A stretch of 64,000 bases of DNA from Guadua angustifolia (lineage: Eukaryota > Streptophyta > Magnoliopsida > Poales > Poaceae). How positions within the stretch are numbered: position 1 is the stretch's first letter; the number at the start of each line of letters is the position of its first letter. The notes beneath the pieces are model-generated. The model was not told the origin of the DNA. It made no database searches and saw only the letters and a program-made list of their open reading frames with translations. Shown in pieces: positions 54,577 to 62,956 of this stretch. The position numbers and the translations under genes were made by a program. The stretch is from the NCBI GenBank assembly GCA_036346375.1, contig CM070511.1, positions 3,658,001 to 3,722,000 of the forward strand, read 5' to 3'.

Positions 54577-57500
54577 TTACAGATCAGCCATCTCGCGGGA
54601 AAGCTTCTCCTGCTCGAGCTCGGTGAGCTTGGCCCTCAAGGTCGACGGCTCGCTCTGGTACTGGAGGGCTTCCTTGGAGGCGTCCACAGCTCAGCGCCGT
54701 TCGTCTTGAAGTTGGGCCTTGGCGCTCATCGTCGCCCTTTTGGCGCGCTCAAGCTTCCCATCGAGCTCCGAGATCTTGGCCTTGAGCTCGGGGGACGCCT
54801 CCGCCGAGGAAGATGCCTGGTCTGCGGCAGCCTTCTCCAGCGCCTCGACCTTGGCCCGCTCGTCCTCGACCGCCTTGTTGGCGCGCCCAAGCTTCTCTTC
54901 GAGTTCCAAGATCTTGGCCTCAAGCTCGGGGGAGGCCTTTGGCAGGGAAGACGTCTCCTCCGCAGCAGCCTTCTCCAGCGCTTCAACCTTGGCCCATTCA
55001 GCCTCGAGCGCCTTGGCCGACCGCGCGCGTTCTTGCACCACGGCCTTAAAGCCATGCTCGCGCTCGGAGGTCCTGGCCTGCTCGAGCTCAGCCGTGTGGG
55101 CTACCTCCTGCGCCCTCATCGTCTGGCACAGATCGTTGAGCTCTTTGGTCTTCTGCTCGAGCTCCTCCTGCTCGACCTCGATGCTCCTAATGAGCCTGGA
55201 TCGCTCTGCCTCCCGCGCCTCAACCACGTTCAGGAGGCCCTTCAGCACATCGGCGTGCTCTCGTAGGCCTTGCAGCCCTTGGGAGACATTGCCGATCGCC
55301 TTCACGACAAGAAGAGTGGCCCGAGATGAAAAAAACCGGGAAGTCAGGTTAACGTGCTACAAGGTGCGCGGAAGCGCCTTTACCTCGCGAAGATGGTTCT
55401 CAAGGTGTGCGCGGGTGAATTCTTCGCGCTCATCGATGCGTTCGCGGGAGATCTCCTCCTCCTCGTCGCCCGCCGCGCCTGAGGCGAGGCCGACCTCGGC
55501 TACCGCCGGCGCGCTTGGGCCAGGACCTTGATTCTCCACGCCAGTGGTGGCCTGGCATTCCGCTGCCCTCTCCGGTGAGTTCAACTCACCAGCGGGGGAG
55601 GGCGCGGCATCAATGTTGGTCCCGACCTCCGTGGTCGGAGCCCCGTTCGCCTCCGACATCGAGGGAGCAACGGCCGGATCCACCGCACGGTCTCCCGCGG
55701 CGCTATCGGCGTCCATGGCCTGGGATGCTGCGGCCTCAGCGCCCGATGCAGCCGTAGTCAAATGGGTCTGTGGAGCTTCTGCGGCGTGACCGTCTTTGCG
55801 GCCGGAGGCACGACGACGTCGGCACCCGGAGCGACCGTGGTCGGGAGAGCCTGGGGCGCCGCCACGGGAGCGCCCATGGTGCTCTGGGTGTCCTCCCCCA
55901 CGGTGACCTCGGGAGGATCAGCAACGGCGACTGAGTCAAGGTCCTCGCCGGTGCCGAAGTCCTTGCCGATTGCGGGCTCGACCTCCTCGGATGAGTCGTC
56001 GAGCCCTTGGTAGAACTCACCGACCGGGGCCCGGCTCGAAGGGCGGCGCGAAGCCAACACAAAGGAGTCCTCCTCCTCTTCGGACTCGGACTCACCCTAG
56101 ACAACAGCCATCGTCAAAACGGGCATGTCTCGAACATGGGCGCTCAAGGTCTGCGATTAAGAGCAGATGCTAAGCTCGAAAAACACGAAGAGGGTGGAGC
56201 GAATCAAAAAACCAAGAACTCACCTGGGTCGTCGGCCTCCGCCTTGTCGGGGGTCGGCGTAGGTCCTGTTGCCCCGACGCTGCAGGGGCACTTCGCTTTC
56301 GCGCCCCACTGGCCCGGGACCTCGGAGATCGCGTCGGGTCTACATCGTCCGCAGCGGCGGACCTGGGGGCCCGGTCTTGGGCGCCCTGGGCCGGCTGGGG
56401 GCTTGAGGTCCTGGCGGCGGCCGCCGCGCTCTGCTGCTGCTAAGAGGAGAACATATTAGGCATCAAAGAGCGCGAGCAAGGGCCCGAGGGCTCGGCCATG
56501 AGAATTCTTACTGTGGCGCGGTCACCCCACTCGACCTGAGGTTTCTTCACCTCTGGACAGCCTGCTCCGGGTGGGGGAAGCCTCTTCTTCCCCTTCTTGC
56601 CCTTGCCCCCGCCGGGTAGCGGGAGCATTCTCCTGGCTGTCTCGGTCAGTTCCTGACGATCCTGCGAGCATGCGAGGTTCAAAAAAGGGCCTCGTAGGCA
56701 CTCGAATTGAGTACTTGGTCGGGGTGGCCTACCTCGGCCTTGCGGCGCAGCACATTCCTTGGCACGGGCTTGTCGAGGGTGTAGTCGTTCGCGGCCTTCC
56801 TGAACATCTCGTTCATTCGGGCGGCGATCCAGGACTCCTTCGGCGCTGCCGAGAAGACCAAATCATCAAGAGGAACCAGGGAGCAAAATCAAAGCGGATC
56901 TTGAGGCAATGAGACTTACCGATCATCCCATCGCGAGTCAGGTTGTCGCGACCTCGAATCTCATAGAAGGGGTGTTCCGTTCTCCGTAAGTGGAACACCC
57001 GACTCCCTAGGAAGTCATTGGCGATAGCCTGCCCGGTGAGGCCCCGCGTAGCGCAGATGTGGATGGTCGCGATGGCCTCTTGGTCATCTTCCAGGTCGCC
57101 CGACTCTGGGGTCTCCTTCTTCCCGCTGAGGGGGGTGCCCTCGAACTCCAGCGCGCTGCCCTCGCCCCGTTTCAGGTAGAACCATTGTTTGGACCACGGG
57201 CCAAGGGAGTCGCGGTAGCGCGCTTGGGGGAAGGACCACGGAACTCCCGTCCGCTGCCGAAAGTAGAGGCACCCGACCACGGGGTCCTTCCCAGTGCAGA
57301 AAAGGGAGAAGAAGCGAAAAAACTGCGAAGGGGTGGGAAAGATTCCAAGGAACCCCTCGCACAGGTGAGAGAAGATGGAAAGTAGAAGGATGGAGTTGGG
57401 TACCAGATTGATCAACTCGACTCGCATACGGTGAGAACGTCAGCAAGAAACGTGCTCTCCGGCATCCGCAGGCCGAAGAGCATGTACTGCTCCGTGCTGA

Positions 57501-57633
57501 TGAGCTCGTCGTCTCGTGGCCGCGGCTCAGTCTCCCCATCCGGCAGTTGCCATGACCATGGATCCAGCAGCCCCAGGCTCTCGAGCTCTTTCATCCTCGT
57601 CGCCGTCAGCAAACGTTTCCCGAGTTTGGCCAT
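54577..57633 (-). pseudogene. Antisense accessory gene (aORF, PF04195-like plus coiled coil), element B
   Basis: Antisense to pol, ATG at 57633 (MAKLGKRLLTATRMKELESL), stop at 54577-54579. A six-exon model with GT-AG borders fits: 57633-56920, 56845-56733, 56661-56512, ~56439-56224, 56096-55384 and 55299-54577, about 870 codons in all. Exon 1 holds the PF04195-like domain (LVPNSILLLSIFSHLCEGFL; GCLYFRQRTGVPWSF; HICATRGLTGQAIANDFL). Exon 3 is Lys-rich (GGGKGKKGKKRLPPP), exon 4 Ser/Arg-rich, and exon 5 acidic (GESESEEEEDSFV). Exon 6 is a long coiled coil (IEVEQEELEQKTKELNDLC) with two internal AKVEALEKAAA repeats. Breaks: a one-base shift near 57425, a shift and TGA near 55758, and a stop after LQDERR. 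Nuclear or regulatory roles are guesses. Confidence 0.8.
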
Positions 57634-57736
57634 GGCGGTCGAGAGGGAGTTTTGGTCGGAGGAAGAAGGAGAGTTCAAGCAAGGGGTCAAGAGTTACGAA
57701 GGAGCAGAGTTCGGGGAAGTGGCGGTGGACGCAAGC

Positions 57737-57742
57737 TTTATA
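57737..57742 (-). promoter_or_regulatory. Candidate TATA box for element B antisense gene
   Basis: CTTATAAAGC on the reverse strand, about 105 bp upstream of the antisense ATG at 57633. It is inside the element, about 300 bp before the 3' LTR, so it is separate from LTR promoters. Confidence 0.5.
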
Positions 57743-58027
57743 AGACCGAGGGGCTACAGGCCTGTTGATTAAGGGTATCTCGAAGGGCCCGACGGTCAGG
57801 TGATTAGGCAGGAGCGATTTAAGGCTGCGCGGCGGGATCGAGGCGTCGCGTACGGTTTCGCTGGCTGTCCATACCGAAGTTTTGGAGATCAAAAGGTGCC
57901 AGGTGTCGTTTCGCCATGGCCTGGCGTTACGTTTCCGCCCGGCCTCGACCTCAAGCATGAAGGTTCCGAAAGTCAGTCCTATATGTGGAGGCTCAAGGTC
58001 GGGCTGTGTCCCAGCCACGACCTTAAG

Positions 58028-58041
58028 CCTCGGGGGCTAGC
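58028..58041 (+). promoter_or_regulatory. Polypurine tract of element B
   Basis: CCTCGGGGGCTAGC directly precedes the 3' LTR. Element A has CCTGGGGGGCTAGC and element C has CCCGGGGGCTAC at the same place. Confidence 0.7.
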
Positions 58042-58694
58042 TGACGAGGGCTGGGGGTCCCTTGACTGGCCAGCATACGGTCAACAGGCCCCCAAGCTCG
58101 GGAGGCCCTGACCTCGACTTGGGCGTGCCCCGAGGCGCTCGACCTAGGTCGCGCATGACCCCGGGCGCAGCTTCGCACGACCTTGAGCTCGGGCCGGCTC
58201 CCGTTCGTACCAGAGTCCCCTTGGATTCCAGAGCGTGCGTTTACTCGGCAGTTACCAAGACACGAGATCGTGGGGAGTAAGGCAGGCACACACCGCAAAA
58301 CCGGAACGGTTACTGCCAGCCCTCAATGCGCATGAAGGCCACTACCCGGGAATATCTCCCGTCCGTTACAATCAGGGAGGATATAAGGCTAAGGGAGAAC
58401 AACATTACAGGGGATGAGAGCTCAAGCGCCGGACACTGCCATTGTTGAACTTAAGCTGTAACACACCTTTGTACTCAAGAATAACAAAGACCACCGCCGC
58501 AAGGCAATTGGAGTAGAGCTATTACCTTCGCAGGGGCTCGAACCGGTATAAACCCCCGTCTCACACTCGTTGTCGCCTAGCTCCGACCTTCGATGCATCC
58601 GGCCCTTTCCTTCGTTGAGCTAAGCTCTACTCGGGTCCCAAGTCTAATTAACCCCCCGTTTCACTTTTCCGGTTGGCGTTCCCGATCGTCGATA
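58042..58694 (+). repeat. 3' LTR of element B
   Basis: 653 bp, same length as the 5' LTR. The final CA has become TA (GATCGTCGATA), but the flanking GGTAC duplication fixes the end. The TATA-like box is at 58547-58553. Confidence 0.93.
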
Positions 58695-58784
58695 GGTACC
58701 TCTCCTGCAAATTAAGAAGATGAGTTACAAATTACATTATGGTTTGCAAAACATATGAAAATGAGAAAAAATTATAGAATTACC

Positions 58785-59395
58785 CAAAAGTCCACCCACA
58801 CCCGATGGGCAACATTTCCATGTACCCCGTTTGCAGCTATCTTGTAGTGTGCCCACTTCAAGGTTGGTGTAGATTCACCATTGATCTCCACTAAACCTGG
58901 GTAATGGTAGCGCAACAGAGCTCCCAGCGTACCATTGCGTACCATTAACTTGCCTTATATTGTTCCTACCATTCCATTCTACATCAATCCATTGCCTGCA
59001 AAGAACATTAATTATCCAACTTGTAAGGCCACACAAATAGCATGATGCAAATTTAATCACCTTTTGACTGCATACTTACCAATCACCATGGGGCACAATC
59101 ACTGTATGTGCCTGAGAAACTGCTACTGGGGGGATTTGATTAGTTCCACTATACCTAAAATAAACATAGAATGTTCATAATAATGCATTACATAAGTAAT
59201 ACTTTCTAATTATGTGTAGACAATAGTACCTAAAGACAAGGGCATCGTCCCCTCCCTCAATGTCATCTCCCTCCCCTTCACCAGTACCATCCCCATCCTG
59301 CTCCTGCTCCTCCTCTCCTAGCTCCTACCCTGCTTGCTCTTGCCTTGTCTCCTCCTCAGCCTCCCTCGCCCCCTAAGAATTAGATGATCACATAA
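58785..59395 (-). pseudogene. CACTA-2 TNPA-like gene, N-terminal exons
   Basis: Reading leftward from 59395: an acidic exon (GEEEQEQDGDGTGEGEGDDI) with an in-frame TAG, then GTNQIPPVAVSQAHTVIVPH and GDW up to a GTAAGT donor near 59080. The next exon begins QWIDVEWNGRNNIRQVNG. A 10-bp tandem duplication at 58927-58946 then shifts the frame. After it the reading resumes as LGALLRYHYPGLVEINGEST and PTLKWAHYKIAANGVHGNVA, ending at a GTAATT donor near 58784. The intron ends at 58700 (TTTGCAG), and the next exon starts just where element B inserted. Confidence 0.75.
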
Positions 59396-59493
59396 TTAGT
59401 GCATGTATGTTAAAAAAATAAATAAAGCCAAGAATTAGATGATCACATAATTAGTGCAAGTATGCAACCTCCTGCCCAGTAACCTCCTGCAGA

Positions 59494-60190
59494 CACTACA
59501 AGAAAAGTGATTTTTAATGACGGTCCAAACTCGTCATCATTAGTCCCGAAATCATCATTGTAGGTTTGTTATGACGAATTTATGACGAAATTCAACTTTG
59601 TCATAGTAAGTGCATCATAGAAAGTTTTCAATGACGAATTACTTTTTTCGTCATAAAAAATCAACTTTTCTGTGACGAATTATATTTTCGTCAACGAAGA
59701 GGTCATTTCTATGATGAATATAACTGTCATTAATTGTACCCAAAACGTCATGAAAAATATCAAATTCGTCACAAAAGAACACTCCGATCGGCCAAAAATG
59801 AGTGTTGACCATTTTATTTATTATGAAATTGTTCGTCACAGATTGTTGCCACGTGGACATGCATTTTCGTCATTGAACAGTGTAGTGCCACATCAGTAGC
59901 TAGGATGTGAGGTGACGTGGCACATGTTGTGACGCAAATGTTTCGTCATAGATGAGTGCCACGTGGACATGCATTTTCGTCATTGAATAGTCTAGTGCCA
60001 CGTCAGCAGCCACGATGTGAGGTCACGTGGCACGTGTTGTGACGCAAATGTTTCGTCACTGATGAGTGCCACGTGGACTTCCATTTTCGTCATGGAAGTA
60101 ATGGTCTGTCATTTTTTGTGATGAATAATTTCGCCATAGATAGATGCAGAATAGCCATGATATTTTGTCATTGAACACTTCTGTCATCCC
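59494..60190. repeat. CACTA-3 subterminal repeats including a ~110-bp tandem unit
   Basis: Up to about 59780 short TTCGTCAT and ATGACGAA words occur in both orientations. From about 59835 to 60100 a unit of about 110 bp repeats about 2.3 times (CCACGTGGACATGCATTTTC at 59850 and 59959, and a diverged third copy at 60069). Each unit has CACGTGG motifs and TTTCGTCA words. Confidence 0.8.
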
Positions 60191-60468
60191 ACATATGATC
60201 CATTTTTACAGCCACAACACACAATACATCTCGACACATCACACAATATTTTCAGGAGACCAATACATTGCACAGAGCATCACAAATTAACCACATATAC
60301 ATTAAGAGTCACAAACTTTGTTCACATTACTTAAAGTTAGTACCACACTTGAAGCTATTGAAAATAAATCCATAGGTCACAAAGTTGAACCACGTTACCT
60401 AAACTCACTAGTACCAGCCATACAAAATGAGTATCCATGCAAAATAAGTGAACAGGTTCATAAACTCA

Positions 60469-60552
60469 CTAGTTGTCTTCACCAGCCATTCGCATGAGAC
60501 GGCGAATAATTGCATCATTCTCCTCTTGCCTCTTCTTTAAATCCTCCATTTC
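60469..60552 (-). pseudogene. CACTA-3 TNPA-like gene, C-terminal exon piece
   Basis: The reverse strand reads EMEDLKKRQEENDAIIRRLM then RMAGEDN and a stop. This short coiled-coil end resembles the helical ends of the TNPA-like genes of CACTA-1 and CACTA-2. It is cut at 60553 by the LTR of element E, so the rest should continue on the far side of E. The AT-rich stretch 60190-60468 before it would be the 3' UTR. Confidence 0.6.
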
Positions 60553-60960
60553 TGATGAGGACATCACTCCTATGCATACGCCCGAGACTCCTCCAGTTGT
60601 GATGCAAGGACCCATCACAAGATCACGAGCATGGCAATTGAATCAACAGGTGAGCTCGTTCCTAAGTGCCTGTGTATATACTTGTGAGGATGGTATGCTA
60701 CCTAATGATATTATTGATTATATTGTACTTAGGAACTTTGGAGACGATCATGAAGGCCTTGGGAACCAGCAAGGGCCAGGAGGGAGGCAAGGAGGACGTC
60801 CAAGTCAAGTTGGAGTCCCAATTCATCTCGGAGTCGGAGTCCCAATTCAACTCGGAGTCGACTACCTCGGCCACCAGGAGCAGTGTTCACTAAAATCGTC
60901 GCCCAGGCCACAAACGGACTCCGATTTCAATGATCCACATATGTATCGAAAGCTAAGGAA
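60553..60960 (+). pseudogene. Polyprotein C-terminal coding sequence inside the E LTR
   Basis: A frame opening at the LTR start reads DEDITPMHTPETPPVVMQGP then ITRSRAWQLNQQVSSFL. In an intact CRM-like element the polyprotein would end inside the 3' LTR, and this is the copy of that segment in the 5' LTR. A second frame (SQFISESESQFNSESTTSAT, about 60815-60890) looks like the true end, so one frameshift separates them. Confidence 0.55.
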
Positions 60961-61339
60961 ATAATCTTTCCAATGGCACTGGTTTCAGGTCAATTGGACT
61001 TCGGAGTCAACAGTAATATGCAAAACAATCCAGAACACTTTTTCAGTCCGAGTTCGAGTCCAGTTCGGTCTCAGCAATAGCACTGACTTTAAAGTGCCAT
61101 AACTTTTGATTCCAGAGGGCTCTGGAGACCCATGAGTACACGTTTGAAAGATCTCGGAGTCTAATTTCCAAAGGATCCGGCCTCACCTCAAAATTCTTTC
61201 AGATGCGTCCTGAAACTGCCAAAAACCAAACATTGCTTTTTCAGTCCGAGTCAAACTCTAGTCAAAGTAGGCTTGGTGTTTTCAATTTGAGTTGTATTAG
61301 ACCTCCAATGCTATGGACGACCCCCTCCTACTCCCCTAG

Positions 61340-61347
61340 TATAAATA
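61340..61347 (+). promoter_or_regulatory. TATA box of element E LTR
   Basis: TATAAATA preceded by a C-rich stretch (CTCCTACTCCCCTAG), about 345 bp before the LTR end. A good match to plant core promoters. Confidence 0.65.
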
Positions 61348-61694
61348 ACCACCCAAACCCACATCTAGAACTTGGGTTTTGCTTAGATCAATTCTGTCTT
61401 TGAACAGTGTCGCCGTTCATTCGATTTGTGAGACCCCAACTCGTGTGCTTAATATAATTCGCAATTTCAGATTGCTTCTTCTACGTTCTTGCTTGTGTTC
61501 TCGATTCGCATGCAGGGATAAGCCTTCTTGGCGAGGTCAACCGTGTTTGTGCAAGGTTGATAACTAACGGAGCCGTGGTGTAGCGATTGTTGGGTTCGGA
61601 TCGGTTCTGATCGGAAGCCGGATCGTCAACGTCGAGTCTCCACCAATCGACTTACCTCTACCTGTCGGACGATCGGGCCACCGTGCAAATCAAG

Positions 61695-61706
61695 TGGTAT
61701 CAGAGC
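61695..61706 (+). promoter_or_regulatory. Primer-binding site of element E (initiator Met tRNA)
   Basis: TGGTATCAGAGC is complementary to the 3' end of plant initiator methionine tRNA, the usual primer for this group. It begins two bases after the LTR end. Confidence 0.92.
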
Positions 61707-62956
61707 CTCGGTTTCCCGTCAGGTATCATTGTATCCCCTTTAGTTTTGTTTTGCCATCGTCCTAGAGTCCAGAAAAATTGCCCCACAAAAAGTTCATCAT
61801 CAATTCCGCTGTCCTACAACCCTTTGAGCCTTGCAATTTCGTTTTCAGTATCGTATTGTTGAGTATTGATTCATAGTCATCATCTTGTTGCTGGTTTGAG
61901 GTCGTGATTCTAGTTGCTAGTTGTCCCTGTCCGTTGCCCTAGTTCTTGTTTTGCATCAATTATCAACCCATCGTCGCCAACCCTAGAACCGAACCGAATT
62001 CTTCTCGGTTGGTCCTTGCCGCTGCTCTGCATTATAAAACCTATTCCGCAAACCCTAGATAGGTCGCGAGCCACCTTGTGTCAATTGCCCTGCATTGCTG
62101 GCCATCCTTTTTCACCCGCAAACCTAATCCTATTCTAGCCTAACCGGGACAAAGATCTGAATTCGCGAGCAATTCCAGATTGTGCAGTGTTCACTAAAAC
62201 TGGCATAACTTTTGCATACGAACTCCGATTTTGGTCTACTTTTTTTTCGAAGGGGACGACGACGCGCATCTAAAAATTCCACATGTCTGAGAGACCTATG
62301 CAATTTTTGACCCTAAAAAAAGCCTCTAAGACTGAGTTTTGGCGCCCGGAAGTTTGCTGTCCTGTTTTGTCAATTCTTTCGGGCATCGGTTTCCTGTCGT
62401 CTGTTGCTTCAAATTGTGAGATTTTTGTTTCTCCTCTGAGTTAAGAGGTATATATTTGTGTTAAAAAAAGTGAGAAAAAAAGTGAAAAAAATAAGAGGAG
62501 AGAAAGAGCCAAATCGGCAAAAAAAAATAGAGAGGAGAAAGAGAAGAAGAAAATCAGAATTGCTTGCATCCTTTGAGTCCTTTGTGCTTTGATATATCCC
62601 TTGCTAGGTTGAACTAGTTCTAGGAGCACGCTTAGGCCAGCAACTGTGACAAGAACTTTGAATCTTTATTCAGCTTTGCTAACTGTTTTCGAAATTTGCT
62701 AATCCTTGCTACTATACTTTGCCTTCCAAGCTCCACCTTTCTTCGATCGATTCAGTTCAATTAAACAATCGCTACACTCAAGCTTATCACGGTATCATGA
62801 ACCAGCCGCCGGTTGTACCACTGTTGCATTGGTAAGAACACTTGTAAGAGTGTGGTAAGGCGCTTGAGTGAGTGAAACCACCTTCGCCGCCAAAGTAGTT
62901 GATAGGGATTATACCACCGGTTGTTTTTGTTTCTTTTGTCTTTCTTTCAACTAACA
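61707..62956 (+). other. Leader of element E between primer site and gag
   Basis: 1.25 kb without a conserved frame. A purine-rich tract at about 62460-62550 (GAGAGAAAGAGCC-like words) stands out. The leader would carry packaging and translation signals, but none can be identified by eye. Confidence 0.55.

Larger units (their letters stand above)
31266..58694 (+). mobile_element. Tat-lineage Ty3/gypsy element B, full span with nested insertions
   Basis: Two 653-bp LTRs in direct orientation bound the element, and an exact 5-bp duplication GGTAC flanks it (31261-31265 and 58695-58699). The order is LTR, gag, [solo LTR2], gag, [element C with D inside], protease end, RT, RNase H, second RNase H, integrase, antisense accessory gene, purine tract, LTR. 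The late antisense gene and dual RNase H are Tat-lineage traits. Gag zinc knuckle and N-terminal protease are missing at the junction with D. Confidence 0.93.
16192..59493 (-). mobile_element. CACTA-2 transposon carrying two large nested insertions
   Basis: The left terminus CACTACAGGAATGCAG is at 16192. The element's TNPA-like gene is on the reverse strand and is recovered in three pieces: 16823-17809, 30473-31265 and 58785-59395. The gaps are filled by an LTR unit (17812-30467) and Tat element B (31266-58694). Removing these leaves about 3.2 kb of CACTA-2 in this window. The right terminus was not seen; CACTA-3 begins at 59494, so the end is either outside the window or lost. The right boundary given here is only the last base before CACTA-3. 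Confidence 0.72.
60553..61692 (+). repeat. 5' LTR of element E
   Basis: Starts TGATGAGGACATCACTCC and ends GTGCAAATCA, followed after two bases by the primer site; about 1140 bp. The left end is the most likely TG given the position where the CACTA-3 exon stops. A TATA box (TATAAATA) is at 61340-61347. Confidence 0.75.

Noticed and set aside
54706..55531. Plus-strand ORFs (186 and 270 codons) over the B antisense gene
   Set aside because: Mirror frames of the coiled-coil coding strand; the reverse-strand reading has the domain, splice sites and counterpart in A.
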